This document shows positions 27,726-63,367 of a stretch of DNA of 64,000 nt, piece by piece (the stretch's first letter is position 1; each line of letters opens with the position of its first letter). Under the pieces are notes generated by a model. It ran no database searches. It was not told where the DNA came from and saw only the letters and a list, made by a program, of their open reading frames with translations. Made by a program: the position numbers and the translations under genes. This stretch comes from Seriola aureovittata (lineage: Eukaryota > Chordata > Actinopteri > Carangiformes > Carangidae), in contig NC_079386.1 of the NCBI RefSeq assembly GCF_021018895.1, forward strand, positions 496,001-560,000. Direction: 5' to 3'.

Positions 27726-28532
27726 TGTGTGCATATATGTTTGTGGTGGGGAGACCACACAGCTGATTTCATGATGAAAAGCAATTATCAGTCTAAACTT
27801 GATTTTAAACACTTCCTATTTGGCAGTACTTGTATTTCAGGCTCACTGAGCGCCCTCAGGCCTGCAACCAACCATTCAACCAAAACCAAGTAAATATCCA
27901 CAAGTTATACCCGTAACTGCTTTGCCTCGACACTTATACCCCCCAACCAAACAGCTCTTACATACAGGGTGGATCTATTTCATGTCTAAAAGCAACATTG
28001 CATGCAATTACCTCTGTCTGGCAGGGTTTCAAACCAACACATGTACATGCAGTGACATTTAGAACAAAAACTGAAATGTTCCAAAATGACATCAACACAA
28101 CACAAAATGCATTTTATCAATAAAACATTATTTCCAACCTTTCCATTCTGTCGTCTGAGAATTACTCAGAAAACTTGTCATTTGTCACTAAAAAAAACTT
28201 TCCAGAAGGACATTAAATGCACCACTATTCAAAGAACCAAAAAAGACGGTCTTTTCTCCACAATGTGCATTTGAGCAATTTATTTTAACAGCAGAGCGAT
28301 ACTTAAAAACACAAGAAAATTCACTTTTATCTGCCACCATCGAGAATGTCAGAGGTCACAGTCTGCTGCAGCAACTCCATGGCTGATCAAGGACACAATG
28401 CTTGCTCATATGAGGGTTTGCACCCTGCCCATTAGTTGGAAACAACACATGAAACCAAGCTGCCCTGCAGAAACAGGGCAAAGGAAAACACCAAACACAG
28501 CAGCAGAAATAATCGGGGTTTTTTTTTTTTAC

Positions 28533-28713
28533 CTCTTTTTGGTTTAGGAAAGCTTTCGTGCAGGTGAAAAACTACTTTCTCCACAAAGTGCTGAATGTTG
28601 CTGTGCTCTGGTCCTCGGACGAACACCATCCAGTCATGGGTAAAGCCTTCCACGGTGGGTTTCTTTCTGACTTGGGCACGGTGACCAAGTTCTAGTTTCA
28701 CCTGAACAGCACC
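28533..28713 (-). CDS. mllt3: mllt3 coding exon 2 (YEATS N-terminal half)
   Basis: The exon is 181 nt, entered in phase 0 after TTTGACAG and left in phase 1 (AGAG then GTAAAA), so the codon for the residue after KPKR is split, as expected for human AF9. It encodes the first YEATS beta strands including [20 protein letters not shown]. The donor is immediately followed by a long A-rich run, read as a T-tract at 28519-28530 on the plus strand. Confidence 0.96.
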
Positions 28714-29470
28714 CTGTCAAACACAATGATGTTGGGTTACTGAAAACTCAGCACTACACGTGTTTTACAGAGTCTGAAAATGTTCATCACAATTTACAGA
28801 GAAACTACAAACCCAAAAGCCGACGTTCAAATGACCCTTTCTACGGACTGATATGCTGCTTTTAAAACAATCATGTTTCCTTGACTCTTGCAAGCAGAAC
28901 TCCGTTCAAAAATGTTCAGATTTAATGTCACTTTGCGACACATTTGGAAAACCTGACTTACCATTTTGTACTGTCAGCTTGAACCTACGTGAAAATTCTG
29001 AATACCCTGCTTGAATCATCACGTTTCCACACACTTTAAACTACTGAAATTAGCTCCAAATGCATAATGTTGCACAGCTGTTCAAATGCAATGTGATGGG
29101 ATTAACAAGAAAACCCCTGGAGAAAGTTGACATCACACCCGATTTTAAAATTTATTCTTTATGCATTGTGTGCAACATTATGCCGAATTAAAGTCCGGAT
29201 GTAACTACTAAATTTACGCATGAGAAAAACACACATTTTTGCCAGTGAGCAGCAAAATATTAAAATTGCAATGTTTTTCAGGGGAATTTTGCATTACAAA
29301 GCTCATTCAGGAATAGCGGCACGTATCGGCTCTAGCTAGCTGTATCCTCGTTACGGACTAAAAGCCACCGACTCCTCCGGTGTGACAAAAACAGCAAAAC
29401 GTCCAAACATGCTGCGTTAGACCGGACAGGCGGGCGAGTTCTCTCGCAGACTACTCACCGAGTTGGCCAT
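28533..29470 (-). CDS. mllt3: mllt3 (AF9), first two coding exons, partial gene
   Basis: This is the 5' coding part of the AF9 gene. AF9 reads acetyl- and crotonyl-lysine on histone H3 through its YEATS domain and recruits the super elongation complex and DOT1L in the nucleus. Exon 1 (29459-29470) encodes MANS and exon 2 (28533-28713) encodes residues 5-64, from [15 protein letters not shown] to [11 protein letters not shown]. This is nearly identical to human AF9 and differs from the paralogue ENL at several positions (for example HSNIQHF and FHLHESF). Reader-pocket residues F28, H56, S58 and F59 are present. The rest of the YEATS domain (with Y78 and F81), the serine-rich middle and the C-terminal ANC1-homology domain lie in later exons that are not in this window. 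It is transcribed leftward, divergent from focad. Confidence 0.96.
28714..29458 (-). other. mllt3: mllt3 intron 1
   Basis: This is a 745-nt GT-AG intron between the four-codon first exon and exon 2. Its 5' part is CpG-rich and belongs to the promoter region. The remainder is AT-rich, and I see no coding potential or recognisable repeat in it. Confidence 0.85.
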
Positions 29471-29640
29471 CCTGCAGGCCCCAAGTTACTGTTATTTCAT
29501 GAAGAATGAGTTTTAAATGAGAGCAGAGGTGAGTGTAGCTTGCCTATGACGGCGGACATGGTCTCTCCTGAACTGAAGTCAGACTCAAGACTTTCAAAGG
29601 CTCGCCGGCTGTCAATCACCCGTAATTACCGAGACATTTC
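29310..29640 (-). promoter_or_regulatory. mllt3: mllt3 promoter / 5' UTR region
   Basis: CpG dinucleotides are clearly enriched around the first exon relative to both sides, as expected for a vertebrate CpG-island promoter. No TATA box is evident at a suitable distance. The 5' leader contains short upstream ORFs, described in the findings. The transcription start is not determined. Confidence 0.6.
29459..29470 (-). CDS. mllt3: mllt3 coding exon 1 (start codon, 4 codons)
   Basis: The minus strand reads ATGGCCAACTCG followed directly by the donor GTGAGTAG. The start has a good context, with A at -3 and G at +4. Human AF9 also has only four residues (MASS) before the same splice junction, which fixes the start. 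The 5' untranslated part extends upstream, toward higher coordinates. Confidence 0.93.
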
Positions 29641-30686
29641 CCGCTCTTGGCTTTCAAAATAAATCCCTTGCGGTAAAGATGTGCTATGAATACCGCTAAT
29701 TACAGAACACATCTTAAGATATATTTTTCTTTATTAATCAATACGCACTGACATCCCATGGTATCTGCATTTGATTAATTTAATAAAGTCCAAGGCAAGT
29801 CCAAGCCCCCCCTTTAAGCTTCTGAAAATTTTCACCAGACACCAAAATCAAAGTCTCTAAAATTGTTTAAAAATTATAATTTTTCACATTTATATTTAAA
29901 ATTTTATTTACCAAAATGGAAATAGGTAGTGTAGGTAGTTTCAAAGTACACCTAAAACTACAAGAAATAAAATTTGGCAAAATACTTTATTCACTTGTTC
30001 ATTTATTTATTGGTGACCTAAAATTTACATATAGTCTAAAAATACTGCAATCATCCCATAGATAGTCACAACCATAACTATTTTATGCTACCTCATAAAA
30101 CATGACTGAAAACACAGAAATTCACCATTTGTTGTGGTGTCTTATTACCTGTCTGTGGTAATCATTATTGAGCTGTCAGCAAGGTTGGATATGTGACTCA
30201 ATCTGTAAATGTTGTAACATTTGTTTTCTGGCCCATTTAAAACTGTTCATTATTGGACTTAACACTCACGTGACATGGTCTGGGGTTGACAGCAACATTA
30301 AGACCATGTACCTGTGTAAAACAACTGGAATAAAATATCTGCTCCTTGAAATGACTGTAACGATCAATAAATCAGTCACAGCGCTCATGTTACTTTAAAT
30401 TTAAAGTTTATTTGTATTTATCATAGGCCTAATCTAGCGATTCAAATGCACATGGGATGCTTGTTTAGTGTTGCTAGTTTGTGGTGTAACTTTTCTGAGA
30501 AACTTTTCATGAGTATTATTCCCTTGCATGATGAAACTGATTCTCAACACTTTAAAGTCCCTCTAGCGACTCGCTATGAATTATTTAACTGCTGCCACAC
30601 TGAGCTACATGGATAAAGAAACAGCTTCATGACATGACAAATTACGTTTATGCTCCATTCTTTTATTTTGAATATAAAATCTTCTC

Positions 30687-30925
30687 ACTTCCGTTATTTT
30701 TCTGGCTCAATTCCGCAACCTTCATGGCTGTGATGGGTAGAGCGCAGGCGCAGCTTGGTGTACCCGCTGGGGCCAAGCCTTAGCACGAGACGGAAAAGGC
30801 CAATAACAGAGCGGCAGACACACGGACCTCCAATCAGGCGGCCGCAACCTTCCTGTAATTGTGTTGCCTTCAAGTCCCAGGGGAAAACCCCTCAGAATTG
30901 CCTTTTATCAGATTATCATCTGCAG
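30687..30925 (+). promoter_or_regulatory. focad: candidate focad promoter and untranslated exon 1
   Basis: A CpG-rich patch combines an ETS site (ACTTCCG, 30687-30693), an NRF1-like GCGCAGGCGC (about 30742-30751) and two CCAAT boxes (30800-30804 and 30830-30834). These are typical of TATA-less housekeeping promoters. It ends at a strong donor, CTGCAG then GTATGAGT (exon end 30925), on the plus strand. Splicing from here to the acceptor at 38191-38192 would produce a leader consistent with the non-coding first exon of the human gene. An alternative donor is GAAAGAG/GTAAAG at 31853. Confidence 0.45.
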
Positions 30926-31563
30926 GTATGAGTACATCGGAAAATGCTCTATAAATATAATTTCACTCTACGCAATGGAATAACAGGTATACTTTGAATA
31001 GGGCTGAACAGAGACAGGTGTTTGGCTATAATTCATTTAATGGATGAAGATGGTAAAATTTGAAGTCATAGAAATTTCAAGATTAAATTCAATTTGGATT
31101 GCTCATATAAACAATATTGTTTAGTTGTGAAAGCTATTCCTGTGGCTTTGATGAATCCGATTAAATTGATATGTAAATATTCTTCTGTAATATTTACATC
31201 TATATTCTGCTCATTGACAATTACAATTAAATGTAATAACAAAAAATTAAGACCACTATACATAAGAATGTGTTCCTCTTCCAATTAAAGAAAATGTTTT
31301 ATTTCAAAGATTTTCAAGAGTAGACAGTGTCAAAATTAGAACTAAATAGCAGCCATTTCCTTTGATAATTTCAAAATAATTCAACTTTATATATCAATGC
31401 AGTGAATTCTTAAGAGTAAATTTTATATTAAAATCTAAAGTTTGGGTATAGCATAAACTATCAAAATTATATGAAAGCCATGTTTTGACAAAAACAGTCT
31501 ATAATTTGCTTGAATTTGATTTTTTTTTTATATCATACAAACAGATGGACAACTTTGAAATGA

Positions 31564-31601
31564 AAAAAATAAAATAAAATAAAATAAAATAAAATAAAAA
31601 A
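31564..31601. repeat. (AAAAT)n microsatellite
   Basis: About seven AAAAT/TAAAA units in tandem within A-rich DNA. Confidence 0.9.
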
Positions 31602-33433
31602 CTTAAAATCCAATCTTAATTCTTATTTTCAAATAGGAAAATGATAATTCTGCCAAATAAAAAACACTGTCAAATAATTGCTCATGTACTAATTATATCA
31701 TGCTACTTTTATATTCTAATGCATAGGCCTAGATGTTAAGACAGGGCAGGTCTTTTTTGGTTTCTTTTTTGCGTGTTCTGCTCGTTTCTGCTAATTTGGT
31801 CCTCGACACGCACCGTACTTACATTCGGGTTTGCAGGACGCTGAATGAAAGAGGTAAAGTTTGACCAGCAACATGTTCAACTTTCACTAGTGTTAACTGA
31901 GACAGCACGTTAGTCAGCCTGCTGCAGTGTAGTTACAGTTCACCTATCTTTATTCTTACCCATGTACAGCCAGTCAGTTAGTCTTATCTTGCGTTGATAA
32001 CGTAAGTGTAGCTATACTTAGCCGGTTCAGCTAACTTAATTTGCTAACTTGTTTGTTGTATATCATTCTGTTATAATTACTAATAATTATCCCTGGGCGT
32101 TGAAGCTTTTTGTTCATCACGGGTTTGTGAGAAAGGTCTTTAGGGGCTGGATTGATATGTGCGACACGTAGCCATTACTAAGACCACGTCTAGTTTGAAA
32201 GCACTCGCTTCAGTGAACCCCATTGAAATATCTGTCATTTTTATCTTCACTCGCTTATTAGCAAAATATTATACTACACAAAACGTGTTTGAAAGCATAT
32301 TCTGTCGGAGCAGGACGTATTCTTTAATTCCGCATAAATATATCGTATCAAACGACATGGTTTAAAGAATAAGAATTTGTGCTAGCATAATGCAAAGCAT
32401 GATGGATCAGTAATAATGAGTAATATTTTATGTGGTGTGTAAGTAAGGCAGCATAACAATAATCATCAACACATGCTGATGTTAATCACAACAACAGTAA
32501 TCATTTACAGCTAATGTGCTCCAGTGAATAAGCTCCAGTAGAAGTGTCATAGTATGTATAGTAAGACCACGGTACTCTATGCTACAAAGATGTGTTTGGG
32601 TCTGTGGTTTTGACTGTACACACACCACCTGATGAGAATTTCCTCTTGAGATTTTTCTTGGGTTGTGTTTCTGATATAGTGGATCCTCATGTTGAAGATC
32701 CTTAATGTGAGGGAATTTTCTCTTGTGGATGGTCATTAACAAGTGACAGGATGTTCTAAGAATCAGCACTTGGGCGAATATAGTTATGTTTCCTTGTTTA
32801 TGGTTAATGAACCAATAGTGTATTCACACATCCCTCTTCTTCGTCTTATTTTAGATATTCAATCAATTATGGAATGAAGCTATATAGTAATCTCTCTAAG
32901 TGTATTAAGACCGTCCTTAGGGGTTCCTTCTTCAGATTTGAGGTGACATCAAGCACAGGAGACTGTATTGATGAATCCACCCTCAGCATAACACATCCTG
33001 GACTCCAGTACTCTTTCTTCACGACGGATGATAAGATCTTTCCCTAACAATCTGACGCCACGAAGGCAGGATTTCAATATAACTACAGCCTGTTAAGTCC
33101 AAAACTTTAAAGTCATGCCTTACCTGGCTCCCTTAAACTATAGAAAAGACGTTTTTGGTGTAGAATGAAATAGATCAACTTGGTTTAAAATCAAGATCGG
33201 GGATCACCTGCTCTTTATCCAGTGGGAAATATAGGGGCTCCGTTGGATTTCTGATCCTGGAAGCTAGGGCGCCAATAGAGATAAAAAAGGCTGTGTACAC
33301 AGGACAAAATATATTCTGATTTTGTCTAAACCTTCAAACCAGCAACACTGAAAAAGAAATGAAGCTTGGAGACCTTTATGCAGCTGAAATGTTGTTGAAT
33401 TCTATGTATGTTTGTTTGATGTACTGATGTATA

Positions 33434-33655
33434 ATGGGCAACAATCTGTCCAAAGCAGAAAACAAGGCTGAGCCTTCCGCCAAATTGCTCAATTCACCAA
33501 AAAGTAAAAAAGGCAGTGAAAATAAAACAACAAATAAGCAAGAAGCAGCGAAAGGTCAACCTGTCATTGATAAAAATGTCAAAAACACACCAGCACCAGA
33601 CGTTGAAACACATTATCTAGAGACATATTCCCTCACACCCAGCTCTTTGCTTTAG
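33434..33655 (+). CDS. unrecognised 73-codon ORF with N-myristoylation motif
   Basis: The ORF opens with ATG in a strong context (A at -3, G at +4), directly after an in-frame TGA, so the start is unambiguous. The protein begins MGNNLSK, which fits the N-myristoyltransferase signature (Gly2, Ser6, Lys7). A lysine-, serine- and asparagine-rich, probably disordered body follows, with 11 Lys and no Arg, Cys or Trp. The tail is ETHYLETYSLTPSSLL. The layout recalls MARCKS- or BASP1-like membrane-tethered proteins, but I see no sequence homology and do not recognise the gene. It lies between mllt3 and focad and ends 66 bp before an inverted-repeat transposon. It may be a real single-exon small gene or a chance ORF. 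Confidence 0.3.
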   Translation: MGNNLSKAENKAEPSAKLLNSPKSKKGSENKTTNKQEAAKGQPVIDKNVKNTPAPDVETHYLETYSLTPSSLL

Positions 33656-33721
33656 TTTTTGTAGACTGTTTGCGTTTTAAAACTTTTATAACAAGACTAT
33701 TTAATGTGCCACAGAAGTGTT

Positions 33722-34531
33722 GGTACCACTTTACAACAAGACTATCCCTGGAAAGGTTTTATGAATGGTTTATAAAGCATTTTAGTAATTAACTTGTTAA
33801 CAGACTAAATCATTTATAAGCTCTTGCCAAATAGTGAGCCCACATGTCTCTGTACTGTTAAGCCTCATATCTCGTTAGTTACTCAGCTTTCTTTGCTCAT
33901 CACATATTTGTTAAGTTACTAGTAATTAACCTCCGTCAGCGTCTTAGTGGTCAAAATTATATCACATGACCAGATTCATCCTCTAAGTATTGTTTACCTT
34001 GACATGTATCAGCAGCCGTCCTCATTCACACAGGTTTTGATCAGATTGTTCTGCACAAAGGAGATTAACATGGAGATGCTTTTGCTGGTTGTTCTCTTCT
34101 TTAGGACTTTAGCATTCCAGGTGCAACACAGGTGCTAACCTTCCATTACCTGGTGAGCTGCTCACCCATTCTTTGTCCTCCCTCCATCCATCTTCATGTT
34201 TCTTCATCTAATTTTTGCAACCATTTATTTATCAGTTACAAACATTTATAAAAGGAGTCTTATTGTAAAGTGTAAAACACATCACTTTTTACTAATGAGT
34301 TACCATAAGGCTCCTTACCAGTTATAAATGGTAGTAACTCATTAGTAAGATTAATGAGTAGTAAGTATTAACTTGATCTTGCCAAACAGTGAGCATCATG
34401 TATGAAAACTGCGTTATAACTTGTTTATAATATTTTATTTATGATTAAGTGAAGTGTTAACCGAATTAATAACCTAATAATTAAGCATTCATAAATCCGT
34501 TATAAGGGTAGTCTTACTGTAAAGTGGTACC
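33722..34531. mobile_element. non-autonomous DNA transposon (810 bp, inverted ends)
   Basis: The left end reads GGTACCACTTTACAACAAGA. The right end, reverse-complemented, reads GGTACCACTTTACAGTAAGA. Similarity continues for about 26 bp. The interior is AT-rich with further short inverted pieces (ACTAATGAGTTACCA and GTAACTCATTAGT near 34300-34345) and has no transposase. No convincing target duplication was seen, so the superfamily is left open. Confidence 0.78.
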
Positions 34532-34579
34532 TTCAAAATTGCCCAGCCCTGGTAAGATATATCTAATGAAGTGATGATT

Positions 34580-34601
34580 AATGAATGAATGAATGAATGA
34601 A
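34580..34601. repeat. (AATG)n microsatellite
   Basis: About five AATG units in tandem. Confidence 0.9.
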
Positions 34602-35167
34602 TTAAGTAAAGCAGTTTGTGGTCATGTGTCTGTGCTGCTATGATTTCCAATATGGCTGTGAAAGAATGTGTTGCGTCCCACCTGAAAGGCTGTCAAAAAT
34701 CCCATGTGCCTGTCCGGCAGAGTGTCCCACAGTAAAGCCTCAGCGGTGTCATTTCTAAAGCACTGTTGGCTCAACACTGTTCAAGCATTGTCCTCACTTG
34801 TATTGCTAATGCAGACCTAGCAGTACAGGCCAGCCTATATTGTTTTGCTGTAAGGTAGATATGCTGCAGAAACCCCTGGAACAGTTTGGTGTGTAAAGTT
34901 TTTTTAAGCTTTAGCTGACCACTGACAGAGAAGAAGCCAGGTTCTTCTGAATCATAGACCTCACAGAAAATATGTACAGTGAATGACTTTTTCACTAGTG
35001 CCATAGAAAAGTAAACCTCCTCCACCACCAATCATGTCTAACTCCTCATCTTCTATTCATTTTAAACACTGTTAAGCAAAAGAGTGCTGGAAATAAAGGA
35101 AGTGACAACAGCAGCGGCATTATCGACAGCCACATTTTCTATAAACATCAATTCATAAGCACTTGAA

Positions 35168-35230
35168 GCTGTGTGTTAGCGGTGTAGCTGTGTGTTAGCA
35201 GCGTAGCTGTGTGTTAGCAGGTGCAGCTGA
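35168..35230. repeat. three tandem ~20-bp units
   Basis: GCTGTGTGTTAGCGGTGTA is repeated three times with small changes, ending GCAGGTGCAGCTGA. Confidence 0.85.
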
Positions 35231-35371
35231 CTTACCTGTCCATGTGGCCGTGAAGCTGTGGCAGCCGGTGTAGACGGTGCAGTAACAGGGTGGTGGACAG
35301 TGCAGCACAGCAGGCTGGCTTATCACTTAGATAACAGCAGGGGGGTTGGGTTGTGTGCCTGTATTTGGGAA

Positions 35372-35388
35372 GGGGGGGGGGGGGGGGG
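35372..35388. repeat. G17 homopolymer
   Basis: A pure run of 17 G residues, flanked by other short G clusters (GGGGGGTTGGG at 35340). It could fold as a G-quadruplex on the plus strand. Confidence 0.95.
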
Positions 35389-36589
35389 TTGGGCTACATG
35401 AGGCTCATATTCCTTGTGGTAACCTTAGAACAATATATCAGTTTACATAGAGAGTTTAACCCAAAGTAGCTGGGGACTAAGATATTGCCAGGAATAAAAA
35501 CTTATGTTCATTATTTGCAGATAATGGGCAACCAGTCATATCCACCTAAAATCACAATACTGAATGTTTTTATGCATCCCCCATAGTTTACCAGATTTTA
35601 AATAGCTTTCTTTGAATGAACAGTCCAAAACTCAAAGAATCAAAAATCAAAAAAACCTCACATCTCAGAAGCTGGAAACAGCCATTGCTCGACGTTACTT
35701 CTTGATACATGACTTAAATCATTTACCAATTATCAAAAATTGTTATTGATTAAAGGTTGCCTCTGGAGTTGTTGGAGATTGCTCAGGTACTTCGCAGAAT
35801 GTCGAAACATGTCTTTGAACCTTTAAAACATTTCTGGTGTTTAAAATTGATAAAAAAATATTTGTAGGCTTCAAAACCAGTTTTGGTGCACATACCAAAC
35901 CTTTGTGATATGTTCTGGGTATCATCAAATCATTTGTGATTCATTTGTAATTTAAAACAAAAATCCCTTTTACGCTTCACTTCCTCATCCTACTTTCTCT
36001 TGAATGAAAAAAATTAATTTGCGAAACTAAAATTTGAATTCGATTTTCAGGCTTTTTGTATGGAACCAAAAAATGAATAGATGATTTAGTTTTTTGTTTA
36101 TATGAATTCGGTTTTTGGTTTCAAAACGAAGGAATGTTAAAAGCAATCACCAAAAACTGACCATTCTGATTGGTTTTTCTTTTTTTGAGTCTGGCACGAA
36201 AAAACGTTTTTTTCCATTTTGTTTTTAAAACAAATTTCAGATATACGATTTTGATTATCCGATGATACCCAGACCTTACTTAGATACTGTGCTTTGAGAA
36301 ATATGAAAAAAAATTTAAAAAAAAAAGTTAAGAATTTCAATGCTTAAAGTCTTGTTTAAAGAAAACCTAGGTTCATTTTAAATTGGCTCATTAAAGATTA
36401 ATTCCAAAATTAGCTAAAGTTCAACAGTTTTTGATTCTCATGCAGCAGACACATTTCCTGTCAACACCAAAACTGAACAGAAGTAACTGAAAGGAAATGA
36501 ATAAAAAATGATGATGTCCCTGGTGAAACCTCGTAACAGTCAAACCTTCCTGATAAAAACGTCACCTGGTTGAACAGGCGAGCAGCTGT

Positions 36590-36905
36590 GGTGCACCGGC
36601 TGGTCACCGCACCTTATTGTTGGGCCTAATGAGACAACCTGAGATGCGCCACTCGTCCGCTTAGTAAATTGTGGGTTAGACAGCGGGGATGTATACTGAC
36701 GACCTGTGAATAATTTAATGCAAAGTTATGTCACGGCTGCAGGCCAATAATTTGATAACTGATGGCAGGGTTCGGCTTTCAAAGGGTCAGTCCATGGATA
36801 CCTCCAAGCAGTGCGTCTTTCTGGAGTCTGGTCCATTAGTGCTATGAAGCAACAGGTGGCTGCAGCATTAGCTTCTGTTTCAAAAGCTGCATTCAGCTCC
36901 ACTGA
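36590..36905. promoter_or_regulatory. candidate conserved noncoding element
   Basis: A repeat-free, evenly composed island in AT-rich DNA. It carries TAATTTAATGCAAAGTTATG (36713-36732; Oct/homeodomain-like), CCAATAATTTGATAAC and several E-box-like CAGGTGG sites. It lies about 1.3 kb upstream of focad coding exon 1. No conservation test was possible. Confidence 0.25.
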
Positions 36906-37159
36906 CATGTGATATTCTTGAGTTTAACAGAGGGTATCACCAAATTTCCCCTTTGAAAGTTTTCCTTCACAGTGTTTTCTTGTGTTGATTTAATGGAACT
37001 GAAAGAACAGAAATGCTAATACTAACACAATTACAATTCCTGAATAAGGTTTTTTAGCTTATGAGAGGTCCAAGCAACAAAGCTACTGGAGCCCTGTGGT
37101 TTTTGTTTCTCTTTATTAGGGGTCTAACTTGAGGGGGCTGAGGGCCATGCATTGAACAC

Positions 37160-37490
37160 TAAACGTTTTGCATTGATGGCGCCTCCAAAAGGAAGAATAT
37201 TCCAATATAGTGTAAAATGCTCAGATTTGTACTTTTTAAAATCGGAAATATGAATTGACCATAGCTGCAGTAAAGCCATTTCGTCACCATTCAGTGGATG
37301 TGATGAAAAGGTTTCAGCTCTGTGGGAGGTATTGGGTGATTTATTTTGATTGTTTCAAGTTTGGAAGGTGGAATGTTGAGAAATTTGTCAAGAGTTTTTT
37401 TTTTTTTTTGATACTACACTTTATCTGTACATCTAATTATGAGATATAAACTTTTGGCATCGATGGCGCCCCCTAGTGGCAGAATAACTC
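37160..37490 (+). repeat. diverged direct repeat pair; second copy carries a CTCF-like site
   Basis: AAACGTTTTGCATTGATGGC at about 37162 and AAACTTTTGGCATCGATGGC at about 37448 introduce two related stretches. The second continues GCCCCCTAGTGGCAG (about 37467-37481), a close match to the CTCF core in reverse orientation. The first has drifted (GCCTCCAAAAGGAAG). Confidence 0.6.
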
Positions 37491-38210
37491 AAGACGGCTT
37501 TGCCAAGCTCAGATCTAGCATCCATACATGTGCTCTGGGTCTGGTTAAAATCGCTTTAGCTTGTTTTAATTTATGAGCGTTTATGTGAAATTGAACTTAA
37601 ACACAAAGGTTTAAAAATGTAATTTCTAAATTTTGATGTGTCAAACTTTCTGAGATAACTTTTTGGCAGCATTGTCTATAGATGAATCCATTCCAATTAA
37701 TTTGTTCAGAACTGGAATACTAGTTCATTTTGCTTTCACTTAAAATTTTTGATAATGGCCTGAAAATTTGGCATGTTTAGAGCAGAAAATATAAATGAAT
37801 AGAAAGATTGACATGACAAAAGTATTTTGGCCATTTTGATTATTATAGCGACACCTGCTAAATGACGTGCCAATTTTGGTGTGTGACCTTTATGTATTGT
37901 TTCTACACCTCCACTAAAAAATTGACTTCAAAACTTTTACAGTGTAATATTTTTTTTCTCTTTAAAATTGTTTGTACAATAAAAGGATCCGCAAAATTTG
38001 ACAGGTGGGTTGCAAAGTCCACCCTCTACTCAGACACATACAATGACACTCAATAACCTGAAACTCTGATATAATCAAGTTTTCACAATTATCTTGAAAG
38101 AGGCTCATTTTGATCTCCCAAGCTATCTTCATCTGGTCTTGTGCTCTGCTTGGACCCTGGTATATTTCTAACGGAGTTGTTTCTGCTCTCAGGTATGACC
38201 GGCAGATGTG

Positions 38211-63367
<25,157 letters not shown>

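Larger units (their letters stand above)
1..28532 (-). other. mllt3: mllt3 intron 2 (partial), no coding exon
   Basis: The codon split at the end of exon 2 must be completed by an exon encoding the conserved YEATS continuation (YKVEESGYAGF in human). No such sequence is visible on the minus strand down to position 1, so this stretch is treated as the right-hand part of a long intron. The human gene also has a very long intron here. Recognisable elements inside are listed separately. Stretches not listed (for example 540-5550, 7600-10600, 18500-20900 and 24400-27400) contain AT-rich unique-looking DNA without a gene I can support. Confidence 0.7.
29471..38192. other. region between the mllt3 start and focad coding exon 1
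   Basis: This spans the divergent promoters plus, probably, focad intron 1. Between 29650-30650 and 30940-31730 the sequence is AT-rich with no gene I can support. A second CpG-containing patch lies at 31740-32060. Positions 32060-33430 look unique but non-coding. 34600-36580 is AT-rich filler apart from the repeats listed separately. Confidence 0.6.

Noticed and set aside
1..28532. mllt3 coding exon 3 (YEATS continuation)
   Set aside because: No minus-strand match to the highly conserved YKVEESGYAGF region. It must lie beyond the left edge.
31066..31288. Overlapping open frames on both strands
   Set aside because: AT-rich DNA with low stop density on both strands; composition is Ile/Leu/Asn-rich and lacks any motif.
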